DNA of 64,000 bases, from NCBI GenBank assembly GCA_940337035.1, contig CALNHX010002268.1, positions 62,001 to 126,000 of the forward strand, written 5' to 3'. The translations under genes were made by a program, and so were the position numbers. Origin of the DNA: Agriotes lineatus. Lineage: Eukaryota > Arthropoda > Insecta > Coleoptera > Elateridae. Position 1 is the first letter of the stretch, and each line of letters opens with the position of its first letter. Under the pieces are notes generated by a model that worked only from the letters and a program-made list of their open reading frames with translations, made no database searches and was not told where the DNA came from. Below are positions 45,149 through 56,634 of the stretch, one piece after another.

Positions 45149-45995
45149 TAGGGTATAACTGAAATGCTTTGGCCATATTTCAGTGGCGGGTTTTACTTCA
45201 GAAACAAAAAAGTTCATAGAAGAAAAGAAAAGATATTCAAATGAAAAGTGGCAGATCTTTGCTACCAATACATGATTTATTTATGAGTCATTTTTATGCA
45301 CTGCGCTAAGGGGTTCAAATTAGCAACCCATAATGTATTTTATTTTTGGTACAAAAACTATTGGCTTTTCGAAAAAACTGAAAAATCTAAGACATTTTTA
45401 AGGTTTCCAATATATTTTTTAAAAAGTTCTAATAGAAACATTTATACGCGTTGCTAATTTTAACACGTAAAAATTTAAAACCGTTTCAATTCTCCCATTG
45501 GTAGAAAAGATTTTGCCAATTTTCACATATAATCTCATAAGAGCATTAATTCTTTCCGGAAATTTTTTGAGTGCGTTCCAACAAGGTCGTATTAATTTGC
45601 CCGAGCGGGAAGCGAGGGCAAATTAGAACATTGTTGGAATGCACGAAAAATAATTTCCGGATATGAATTAATGCTCGAATGTAGATTCGGTAAGAAAATC
45701 GTAACGACACAAACCCCCACAGTTAGGTTGGTCTACCTACAAAAAATTTCCAAGAAATTTTGTTGTTGTCTTGGTTACGGCTCGTGAACTAATTTTCCTA
45801 TTGGTCATTAATAAGTATCGTACGATTTTCATTTGAATCTTCTTTTCCAATTTGCAATAAAAGTACAAAAACCTAATTTTAGCACTTTCTAATATCTCTG
45901 TAAGAGTAGAGAATTAAACTTAGGCTATTTTTTTTGTCAATTTTTGCCGTAGAATCCGCCATTAAGATATAGGTAAGCATTTCAGTTACACCCTG
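45149..45995. mobile_element. 847-bp TA-flanked MITE with a nested element F
   Basis: The left end (C/T)AGGGTATAACTGAAATGCTT at 45149 is mirrored by AAGCATTTCAGTTACACCCTG ending at 45995. TA lies outside at 45147-45148 and 45996-45997. The interior is non-coding and carries a full element F copy at 45524-45830. Without that copy the MITE would be about 540 bp. Confidence 0.75.
45524..45830 (+). mobile_element. dispersed element F, copy 3 (full)
   Basis: Runs from CACATATAATCTCATAAGAG to TCGTACGATTTTC and includes the inner hairpin. ATTTTCA occurs at both junctions (45518-45524 region and 45825-45831), which may be a duplicated target or part of the element. Confidence 0.75.
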
Positions 45996-45997
45996 TA

Positions 45998-48880
45998 TCA
46001 TACTATCCATTAATACAAAAAAATTTAAATATTCTTTTTATATGGTTGCTTTTTGTTTTCTATAAACATCCTGTATTTCCTATTGCAGAACCATTTTTTT
46101 ACTCAAGAATAATCTCAGGGTTTGTACTCGTATAAAATGAAATATGGTCACCCTACCTTCAACAGACAAAATTTCTAGCTTACTGCTAATATAACTCACA
46201 TGGCTGCAATTGCTACCAAACTCGGTGATTATACAACGTAGTTGCTATAAGTCAGTTAAATGTAAATCGCATAGGAGGATATGACTCGAAGTGACTAATT
46301 TAGGATCACCTACTCACTTGCGTCCAGTGATATGATAAACCAGAGTAACCAAAGCAGCAACCGCAACGATAATTTTAATTATAATATCTCGATAAGCCAA
46401 TGGCATTAGCATAGCGCCCATAAAAATCCGATAAACCAAAAATATACCAGAGTAGGAAGTAAAGCATGTAAAATACGTGATTATCATTACAACCGGCAGC
46501 CGAAGGGACGGCGAGTTTCCGTTGGAGGGTTTTGTTATTGTAATATCCTTCCTCGAAGTTGACTCCAGTTCCGGTCCAGATTTCCAGGCTTTGTCGAAAC
46601 AATTCTGGGCTCATGCTTTGTTTAAGGGATGCAAAGTGTCCGGCAAGCCTTCTTGGGGAACAGGAAGCGTTGACAGAAATGACAGATTTAAGGGTCGTCA
46701 TTAACATTAACTTGCGAGCCCCTGACCGAAGTCCAAACCGATCTCAGGACCCCAAATTTCGGTTACAAACGTCCATTTTCTAATAGAGCAAAAGTTATAA
46801 GGGTAAGTAAACGTAACAAGGGTGAATTTAGTTATTATAAGGCATTGTTACATGTTACAATAACTAGGGGAAATCTTATAAAACACGTGCCAAATGCCGG
46901 GAAACATTTTTAGCGACCGTTGAGAAGGGATTTGTGCGGCGAGACTCGTGGGTTATGCCCTTTCCAACAGGTGCTCAAAATGTGGGAATTCTGCAACCGT
47001 TGGTTTGCTGGGTTTAAAGACCAGCAAGGCGATGCCGTATATCCGTTAAGCTCACGTCCAGTTTACCTATCTTATCAAAGAAGTGCTGTAATAACAGATT
47101 AGTGGCGTTATAATAATCAATGAAATATATACTACTCCTTATCGGGCGACTGGTTTTAAATTGCTCCACGGTCAGTGATTTTATGGGTACCGAAAGGTTT
47201 CTCAACTAGAACGTACTGAATTAACTGGGGTCTAATCAACGAAAACAAACGAATATAATTCCGGGTTGTTGACTAAACCCCTTATCGGAAGTTGTTGTTG
47301 ACCCCTGAAATTATTAATGAAGACTGGAAGATGTCCGTATGGAAGAAATGATTGTCCGTGGAAACTGTTTGGATTCGATAACCAGACTGCGCAATAGGCA
47401 CTATCTAAAGAAATAACTTATTCAACTGCACCCATTATGGCTGATCATTTATAATCTGAGGCACCTTTATCTTGAAGGACTTCTGTGGCAACTTGGTTAA
47501 AATTTCATTTCTGCTACTTTTGTCAACCGGAAAATGATATACAAGCTACTGCCATATATCTGATTACTTTATTCTAAAATTAGCACTTAAATCTTATTGG
47601 CAACATATCTGCGTGTTGGAGTTGCCATTGAAAATTCATCCCTTTTCAGGCTTAATATTATTAATTTTGTGTAAAATAAATGAATCTATCTCAATGGGTT
47701 GGGTTTCTACATCCTAGCAAGCATTATCTTGATTTAGTATAAATTATTGGAAATACATTTGCTATCAACTAAAGTATCGTGGTATTTTTTAAATAAATTA
47801 ATTGTAAACGCTTTGAACAATGCTCATTTAACCACTAGGATTGCTACAATAGGTACTGAATATTTAGCTAATAGGAACCAAATTCAAATATGGCGATCGA
47901 ACTCACAAGTTCGCAAAAACAAATTCGCTATTCCTCCACAATTATCAGTGATTACGTAATTAAAGAGTTGCCTAGGTGATAACAATTGCAGTAAGTAAAT
48001 ACAGGTCGCAAACAAAAAACACTCAGATGGCGCGTCTGCCGGAAGAGCACAAAAAATCGACGCCACTTGAAAATCACTAAATTCGATCGTTTAGGATAAA
48101 CTTTCCCGGCCTTTCAGTTGCTTTTGCAATGGAAGCTAGGGCTTAACTCAAGCCCCCAGCAAGTTCCACGATGGCTGGGCTCCTCTTTCTCCGTTGACTT
48201 GCACATACAAGCCGCTGATGGTTTGTTGAACGACTCCTGTAGCTCCACCGCCCCGAAAAACGCCTCTAATTCAGTCGTTGTCTCACACCAGCTAACATTT
48301 GATGCAAAAATTAAACACTTTTCATAAACCTCTGCAGAGGTGCTACGAATTAATGCAACCTACTACAGAGTACCCAAAGGATATAGAATTAATTTCAAAC
48401 GCACTGAATTGGGAAAAGGGTATTTATTAGCGTTTTATTAATTATTTATTGGGGAAGCCAAAATTAACACCACTTTCCAGCTTGGCTTCCTTTACAAATT
48501 ATTATCAAGGTAAATGCTATTTTATACATTATAATACTATTACAATAATAAAAGCTTAAAAAGTGTGCAGAGCAATACATAGTACGTAGTATAAGTATTT
48601 CTCAGTCAGTTAAGGGTTGATAGTTATGAAAGGTGATGGTACAATAGAAAATAAATATCGTTTTTTACGAAAAATTTGATAGAATACTGGAAGGAATAGG
48701 AAAAAAAATAGAAATATTAATGCTAAGAGAATGGAACATGGAAACAGAAAGAGAGACTAATGGCAAGTTATAGAAAAAAATGATTTCCTTAATACGGTAT
48801 TGCACTTGCGTCTGTGACAAATTTTCTTTAATCCTCCGTGAGATTTAAATGCTTCATGTAGATGTATGATTAAAACCCCT
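45998..48880. other. 2.9 kb without a recognised gene
   Basis: Somewhat GC-richer patches at 46490-46770 and 48110-48290 give overlapping frames on both strands without domains. Old LTR or untranslated sequence is possible. No inverted or tandem repeat stands out. Confidence 0.35.
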
Positions 48881-51853
48881 ACGGATAGGGGAAGGGATTT
48901 AGTTGCTTTAGTATTAAAACCCCAGCCTCAAACACCAATTAGAAAAAGAAGAAATTGAAGAAAACCAGAAAAAGGAACATCACTTGTGAGATATGGAATA
49001 TCCAAAGTTAGAGAAACAAAAATTTGGAGATCATATAGAAATTTACAAAAACGAGCCGACCTACTGGTAATCACCGAAACTAAGAAAACGGAAATAGAAC
49101 TGAGAATATAGATCACACCTTATATTGTTGGAGCGGAGTGAGAAAAGAAGACAGAGCGAAAGCTGTTGTAGGGAGACTGATCAGGCCGAAATGAAAGAAT
49201 AAAATAAAAATAAGTTTTGACATATCCGGGAGAGATACGATCATATTTAAGCTATATATGGACCAACGGAAGGTAGTCCAATAATAGAAAAGAAAAGCTT
49301 TCTGGAAACCTTACAAAGCGAAATTGAAAAAGTAAAACAGTGTCAAGAAATAATAATAATAATGGGAGAGAAAATGATAATACAGTGGGAAGTTTTGGAG
49401 AAGATACTACACATGCAAATCAAGAAAGACTCATTGAGCTATGTAAGTTAAGCAAAAATTCTAAACAGCTTCTATAGACACACATGTATACACTAGTACA
49501 CATGGATACAAGAAACTAGAAGACTCAAATCGATAATATATTACATAATAGTGCAAAATAATACAACACTTAAAGTAAAAGACGCAAGAATAAAGAGAAG
49601 AGCGAAATATGAGACAGACTACAGACTACTTGTAGCATAAATGAAATTCCCAGGGTATGGGAGGAAGAGCACAATTAATAAGAATGAAGAAAATACAAAT
49701 GAAGCAATTAAAGAAAAAAAATAAAATAAATACAAAATGGAACTGACCGAAGATACAATAGAAAGCATAAAAAAGAAGTGTTCGATAGAGCTAAAAACGG
49801 AGAAGGAATACCTAGTGAATGGACTGAAAAGTTGCAAAAACTATAGAGGGATCAGTATGAGAGAGTAGTTCAAAAATAAATTAGAAGAACAGATAAAAGG
49901 CAGAATTGGGGAAGATCAGGCTGGCTTTGCAGCAGGAAAATCATATATAGATTATATTTACAGCTAATTAAACAGCAAATGGAAAATTACATTGCAAAAA
50001 ATAGAGAGGTACGCATGGCGTTCATAGACATCAATAAATCATATCTTTCGGTCCCAAGAGCAGAACTTTCGAAAATACTAGAGGAAATAGGAGCAAATGT
50101 GAAGAGCAATAAAATATCTATATAAGCAAAAAACAATATCAATGAAAAGAAAGCGTAGAATAAATTGCAGCTTTAAAACATCAAAAGTACTACTACAAGG
50201 ATACCCTATATCACTAAACTTTTTCAAAATAAAGGAGAAGACATTAAAAAATTGGAGAACAGATGTGAAGTAATGGGAGTACCGGTGAGGAATGAACATC
50301 AAACATATACATATTAAGTTTTGTGGACGACAAGTTGGTCATAGCCTAAGGCGAAGAAGATTTAAGCTTGATAATACGAAAACTGCAGAAAGCATATGCA
50401 AAGGCAGGGCTATTTAACTAGTAAGGGCGAATAAGTAAAAGACCTAGAAATTAACGAAAATTAAAGCATAAATTGAACAAGTAGATTTAAGTATTTAGGA
50501 TTTTTCGTATAAAAAATGGAACAATGGAAAAAGAAATAGAAATTATAATGAGTCAAACAAGCGCATGCATAAGGGCAGTTAAATTCACTACTCTTGGAAT
50601 ACACACACCCCAAAAAGGAATATGTAAGTACATGATTCAAAGTAAAATTATAGTCCAGTCAAATGGTAGAAAATAGGGGAAAGTTTTGGTGGAGTTTTGA
50701 CAAATATTGTGACCGGAAACAGGTTTTTTTAAGCAAAAACGGTGTAAAAACCGTTTTTTAGTTTTTCTAAAATTACGCGAACGGTTATCCATATTTCGTA
50801 AATGTTGAACCTATATGAAATGAAAGAAGATAAAATTTCCTATATTTATGTAGGTGAGGTTTTTTTCTCCGACCAATCGTTCAGCCGCAAGAGTGCCGCG
50901 AAGTTATAGTCCAGTCAAATGGTAGAAAGTAGGGGAAAGTTTTGGTGGAGTTTTGATATTTGGTTCCTATATGTTTTTGGGTCGCTATACATGTATATCA
51001 GGTTTACCAACAAGGATTTTGACCGGAAACACGTTTTTTAAGAAAAAAAGGTGTAACAAAACCGATTGTTTTAGTTTTTCTAAAATTACTCGAAAACTAT
51101 CCCAATGCGTAAATGTTGAAACGATACGAACTGAAAGAGGATAAAATTTCCTATATTTTATATACGAGAGGTTTTTTCTCCGATCAATCGTTAAGCCGCG
51201 AGAGCGCCACGAAGTTAGGTGTTAAAAGCAAAAGAAAGGGAATTATCCCAGTTTATTTCAAAGTAACTCAAAAACTATCCATTTTTCGTAAATCCAAAAT
51301 GGTATATGAAATGAATCTTCCTACTCTAATGTTGGCAAACCTGATATTCGCGTACAGCGACTCAAAAAACATATAGGAACCAAATATCAAAACTCTACCA
51401 AAAATGTCCCCTATTCGCCCTTTTTGAGCACCATTTGACTGGACTATGACCTATGGGGCTGAGAACTTGATAATAAACAACAAGAATAAAGCGAAGATAA
51501 GAGCAATGAAAATGCAGTACTGGAGGAGATGTTGTGGTGTTACAATAATCTACAGAATAACCGACGTAGAGATTAGAAGAAGAATGGATATCGAAGAAGA
51601 TGTAATACGCTACACAGAAGAAATAAGGCTAATATGGTATGGTTATGCTCGAAGAACGGGAAGAGAGAGAAGGACTGGAAAAATCACAGAGTGGAAACCA
51701 ATTGGAAGAAGAAAAGGAGGAAGGTCTAAAGCGTCGGCGTCGTGGAGAACCGAGGTAGAGGAAGCGATGGAAAACAAATGCCTGGAAGATGGAAAGTGGA
51801 AAAAGAGAAAGGGATGGCAATCTGGTTGAGGGAAGGTAGGCAGCGTCAGCTGT
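48881..51853 (+). pseudogene. non-LTR retrotransposon (LINE), nearly full but decayed
   Basis: Endonuclease remnants come first: IWNIQS (48995), LLVITETKK (about 49060), YGPTEGSPIIEKKSFLETLQ (49250) and QEIIIIMGE where active copies have GDFN. Then come YTWIQETRRLKSI (49500), NYRGISM (49840), GRIGEDQAGFAAGKS (49905; the usual RT box), FIDI (50020) and SFVDDKLVIA-like (50315) for the RT active site. After an insertion (50651-51446) the C-terminus reads MTYGAENLI, YWRRCCGV and ITEWKPIGRR (51446-51829). With one last frameshift it ends REGRQRQL at about 51853. Many stops make it dead. The family is common in beetle genomes to my knowledge; the clade is not assigned. Confidence 0.85.
50651..51446. 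mobile_element. non-coding inverted-repeat element inserted in the LINE
   Basis: Starts TAGTCCAGTCAAATGG and ends CCATTTGACTGGACTA. From 50907 the inner left arm matches the right arm over about 110 bp (through GGAGTTTTGATATTTGGTTC). Removing the element joins ...MIQSKI to MTYGAE in frame. The left portion is tandemly duplicated with a 256-bp period (50651 and 50907); the first copy has an internal deletion of about 60 bp. Confidence 0.8.
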
Positions 51854-52843
51854 GAAAATATAGATATTTAATTGCTCTTACAAGAATTTCATTTACTCCT
51901 ATTTCCTCTAGTACCTTCCAAAGTTTTGCTTTTGGGACTGAATGATATGATTTTTTGATGTCTATGAGTATCATGTGTATCTATTTTTTACCTTTTTTCC
52001 CATTAACTGTTGAATTAACTGTAAATATAATCTATACCTGATTTTCCTACAGTGAAGCCAGCCCGATCTTCTCCAATTTTGTCATTTATCTGTTCTTCTA
52101 ATTTATTTCTAACTACTCTCCCATACTGATTCCTCTATAGTTTTCGCAACTTTTCCTGTCCCCTTTTTGTAGGTGGAAGTTATACAGGCCTCAGTCCATT
52201 TACTAGGTTTCGCCGATTATACCTTTTTTCTTTTTATTATTTCGATTGTACAGCTGCGGAAATATAAAGCGGTACACTAAAATTTTCCTAAGTTAAATTG
52301 TCTGAATGAATTCATTGTTGGTGCTATCCCAAGTTGCTTATATTGCATCAACAAGTTCTTTTTGGTTCATTGGTATGTGGTAGATAGGATTTCATGAACA
52401 ATTAGGAAGGCAAAATTGCAATATTCAAATTGTGAAAAATTGTCTTACATGACTTGTCCCGGTTTATGTTTCCGCAGCTGTACCTTCGATCAGTTCATTT
52501 TGTATTTATTTTATATTTCTTCCTTTACTTCTAGTGCCACCCTGGCTGCTTGTTTTATGTTGTGCTGTTTGTTCGTACATTTCTTCAACACCTTCGTTTG
52601 TTAATGTATTTAATGTTTGGTCAAGCCTTTTTTATATATATGGAGAAGATTTTAAGTTTGTCTTCTAATTATTTCATTTGTTTTTTCTTCGTCCTTATTA
52701 ATTGTGCTTTTCCTCCCATACCCTGGAAATTCCATTTTTGCTACGAGTAGTCTGTTGTCTGTCCCACATTCCACTTTTCTCTTTACTCTTGCGTCTTTTA
52801 GGTACTTTGAGTGTTGTATTATTTCGCACTATTATGTAATACA
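51854..52843 (-). pseudogene. second LINE copy, minus strand, tail to tail with the first
   Basis: The reverse complement reads through the same landmarks as 49500-50140 of the plus copy: KMELTEGTIEIIKK-like, the NYRGIS/RIGED.AGFTVGKS region, and GCGAAATAATACAACACT-type linker DNA. It lacks both the 5' endonuclease part and the RT active site. It contains a 230-bp MITE at 52251-52480. Frames here are short (for example 52416-52604 plus is a shadow). Confidence 0.75.
52251..52480. mobile_element. 230-bp TA-flanked MITE in the LINE
   Basis: CAGCTGCGGAAATA at 52251 is mirrored by TTTCCGCAGCTG ending 52480, with TA at 52249-52250 and 52481-52482. Dropping the element and one TA restores a reading equivalent to KMELTEDTIESIKK of the sister copy, which proves the borders. 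Confidence 0.9.
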
Positions 52844-52906
52844 CAACGATAAACACTAGTACACATGGATACAAGAAACTAGAAGACTCAAATGGATAAT
52901 ATAGTG
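52844..52906 (+). repeat. inverted 5' piece of the second LINE copy
   Basis: CACTAGTACACATGGATACA and AGAAACTAGAAGACTCAAAT match 49490-49540 of the plus copy and are in plus orientation. They abut minus-oriented sequence that continues the same LINE. This is the geometry left by twin priming. Confidence 0.7.
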
Positions 52907-55110
52907 TGTCTGCTTAAGTTCGCACCATATGGAAAACTTTTTTATTATTAATTTTACGAAAAAAAGTTATTCTTTATAAAAAGTTCTGCATGGTCCAAAA
53001 CTTTTTACGCCGTATACAAGGAATGTCAAAAAATATGCGCAGTATGCACATTGATATAAGGTTTGCTACACTTGTTTTGTATATATTAAATAACTGAGAT
53101 ACGTGGAAAATATATTTTTCTTTGTAGTAGGCCATGCATGTTTAATCAGAAAAAGAAATAAAATCTGACATATTGTAATAGGACCCTCGCTTTAAAAATG
53201 GATTTTTAAATAAAATATAAAATTTATAATTATACTACACTTTATAAATTGTTCAGTTTCAATTGAGAATTGCCTGTCAAACTCAGGGCAAATTAAAAGA
53301 ACGTAATAATAATGACCAAAAATAAATGGTTTACTGCTCTTTCCTTATTTTATTTATTTGCAATAAATTAGAGCTTAGCTCCGGTGAACATGAAACGATT
53401 CTTAAGTCAGGGGGGTCGGCCCATAAAATTAAGTAGAAAAATGTGTATGATAAATAATTTGTTGTATGACAATTACTTTCTGATATAAGGACAAATGTAC
53501 TGTTCCCAACTGGCAGTTAAATAATATACATTTAGTACAGCAAACAAGATAATCCGTCAGTGCAAAAATAGCGTAAAATTGAATTTTAAACACCAAAGTG
53601 GGAAGAATGGATCAGGTAAATACGATTAATTCTATGACGTAGCAACGGCTAACCTCGTTTTGTTTCTAGTGTGAGGCAAACCCACGCGTGATTCGCTTTT
53701 GTTCAATTTTTGGCAAAAACGGCAACTGCCGTCTCAATTCGCACTTTTTATGGACGCCAGCTAAATTATTCGAAGCTCGATAAATCTGGGACTCTGGAAA
53801 CACGTTGAAGTTCTCCGAAAAGGTTTATTCTTGACGAACCCCAGTTTCTACGAGGCTGCTGCTCCTAGTTTTTATGGAATCCTACCTTTTTTGAAGAGGT
53901 TGTTGGTTGGCACTCTAGAAGGACGCAACGGCAAATACTCGCTTGGAAATGGCTTGCTGGTTCTAATTCTTCTACCCAGGGATAGCTGTAGGCTTCCTCT
54001 CCATATGGCACAAAAAGATCTGCTTTTCGATGCCTAAACTGCCTCAATATCGTCACCGAGGTACGAAGCATCAGGTGTAAACTTGCTGGCCTAATTGCAC
54101 TATCTTAGGAGCCCCTACACTTGGAAAAATTACACCCACAGATGCCCAGCAAGTTGGTGAATAACTTTAACACGAAACTGGTATCACAAATGACTTTTTA
54201 TTCACAATTTAATACAGTAAATGTGGAACTCAATTTGTCCCCAACATGAAAAATTTTAGCTTGTTTGATTCATTCTGACAATTAACTGTCTCGTAACTAA
54301 GCAACTAGAGTTACAATTGTTTAAAAGAAATTAGGTTTGATTACATGTTTGAACTTATGGACTACAGTTTTGATGTCATGTCTTTGTATTTTCACTAAAT
54401 TGTCGTTTTTTTTTAATAAATGTCACCACACCTTGCTCTGCTTTTAATTTTCACTTTGGTTTATAATGCACTGATATACTTGAGTTCTTTTAGCATCTCA
54501 CTAATTGTCTTTCGATCGGTTGCCTTACATTTTTCCATTGCTCTATTGCAATTATTGCTTTGCTAGCACTGTTCTTTCGTTTACCTTTCAGTTTACTTGC
54601 CGTTTGCTGGCTTAAAACTTTTAATACATAACGCTCATACAATTTCTGTACTTAACAAATCATTCTGTATCATTTTATTCACATTATGTTTGACGTTACT
54701 AAGCTCAAAGCCGTCAGTTACATACATCATATCTGAAACTCTGAACCTAGCCCTTCTGAAACCGCCTTATCTCATGCTACCTTTTATCACTCAAATTATT
54801 AGTTACTGCTGCTCACATCAAGTGCATTTAATGTAAAATACTGATTATCTTGCAATAAATAAAATATTTAATTCTGTTCTCATTTAGTTAATTAGGCAAT
54901 CAGAATTGCTGTGGGCAGTAAACCATTACAATATCTCTGTTCTTTATTAAAATAAGTGTAGCAAACCTCAATGAAAAGAGGAAGCTCTTCGCAATGGTGC
55001 CATAGACCCACAGCCCTCCATGATGTGCATTTAAAATAAGAAAGTTAGGATCAACATCTCCAACATTATTAAAATTAATGAAAATATAAAATCAGATTTG
55101 AACTCTCATT
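52907..55110. other. 2.2 kb without a recognised gene
   Basis: GTGTGTCTGCTTAAGTTCGCA at 52907 looks like a repeat terminus without a visible partner. Frames 53831-54037 and 53865-54071 lie on opposite strands of a GC-richer patch and carry no domain. Confidence 0.35.
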
Positions 55111-55114
55111 TAAA

Positions 55115-55300
55115 AAGTGTCCTGATAATGTTAAGACTGCTCTGTTCTAAGTAACACAATAATCAGCGTATAATAAAAAAAGAAATCAAAAATTTTTGTT
55201 TTTTGGCCCTAACTATCTGTAACTTTACCCCATTTTAATCGACCTTGTATCTCTTACCGCTTTTGAAATTCCAATGGCGAGCATTGAAATTTTATAAACC
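55115..55300 (-). repeat. diverged copy of MITE family M
   Basis: AAAAAGTGTCCT, AATCAGCGTATAATAAAAAA, TGTTTTTTGGCCCTAAC, TTACCGCTTTTGAAATTCCA and GGCGAGCATTGAAAT follow, in reverse orientation to the start of 37814-38130, the same series of landmarks. The termini are eroded. Confidence 0.5.
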
Positions 55301-56634
55301 ATAGAATTTTGTTTTCCATAGTACTTCCTTGTGCATCAATCTTGGGAAATACGTCCCAGACGTTGTGACTGGCTGCCCTAAAGTAAAAGGGAGACAATTA
55401 CAAATCTTAAATATGTTTTTTCCCGGCGACAAGCCCAAATTGTAAAACGAAGATTTGCATTTGAAGCCCGGACGGAGTCTGGTGCGTGGCGGCGCAGCCA
55501 AGAGCTACTCCACTTTCAATTTCAGCGAACAGAATAAGGTGTTGCGAAACCGTAGGCTTTGTTCCTGCAACTTAGCGTTCGTCCAGACTATATATTAGAA
55601 AGGGCGATAGCATCGTAAGAATGCAGCGCCGGCTCTTATGCAGTCCGCCGCATAGGGCAGCGGCGGGCGGGGAGAGGGCAAAACTGTCCCAGGCTGTCTG
55701 ACCGCTTAAATTGACCACGAATATGTGTCATCCGCAAGTTCGGGTCATCTACTTCGCGTGGATGCATAGATGCAGAATGGGATTAAATTAAGCAGTTCTA
55801 GGCGCCCTTTTCAAGCACTGACCTCCCTTACAGGACCTACCCTCGCCTCCATTAGCCCCCATCCAGGCACCCCAGCGCACCGTTATCCTATACAAATTAA
55901 AAACGAACCCAAGAGCTGATTTAAAAACCTGCCCGTCTGATAGCTCTTGTGTTATTCGCCGACAATTACCGTTTTTGATTTATGGTGTTGGGATCTGAAT
56001 TATACAAATTGCTTATTTTATACGAATATTTGTAGGGCATGCATTTTCATTCCGCACAAAAAGGAGATGTATTAGGTTGTTGGTTGTACCGCTGAAATAT
56101 ATTATGGGCCGCGTGGCATTTGTTGCTACTTTTGCAAGAAACATGAAATGCGTTATTTAGCGGTGGTCTCGGCAATAAATGCCCTTCACGATATTCATTC
56201 CCGCATAAAAAAGCAGCGCTTTGTAGCTCCGCGCCTCTTTTTGCCTCGCAGCGAGGAATCCGCGCTTTCCTCTGAAAATTATGAAGCGTCTACCTACGAG
56301 GTGCGTGCGCCCGCGGCCCAGCGTTTTCGTCACAATAAAAGCGGATGGCGGGAAACCATAGGTTCATCACCCAAGCTCCAAGGACCTGTTCAGGGTTTAA
56401 AAACCGCTGAAAGAGGCGCCGAGTTAAAATTAATGTTTTATATTTGGTATAGGGGTGCCAACTCAGTTTTTAGATTTGTCTGGATCTGAATACTCAAAAA
56501 GCGGGGATATACAATATAAAAACAATGCTTCAAGGCTTCCTACAAAATATTTACAAGCAAGACATGTATTTTAAAATCAAACAGGTGAGGCCTTTTATGT
56601 ACTTTTAAAGAGTATATTATATATCAAGAGACTA
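55301..56634. other. 1.3 kb without a recognised gene, GC-richer in part
   Basis: 55480-55900 and 56160-56420 are GC-rich by comparison. The frame 56148-56489 (113 codons) spans the second patch but shows no domain or repeat; I would not call it a gene. Confidence 0.35.

Noticed and set aside
56148..56489. 113-codon plus frame as a host exon
   Set aside because: No homology recognised, no splice sites that fit, and it lies in a locally GC-rich patch where long frames are expected by chance.
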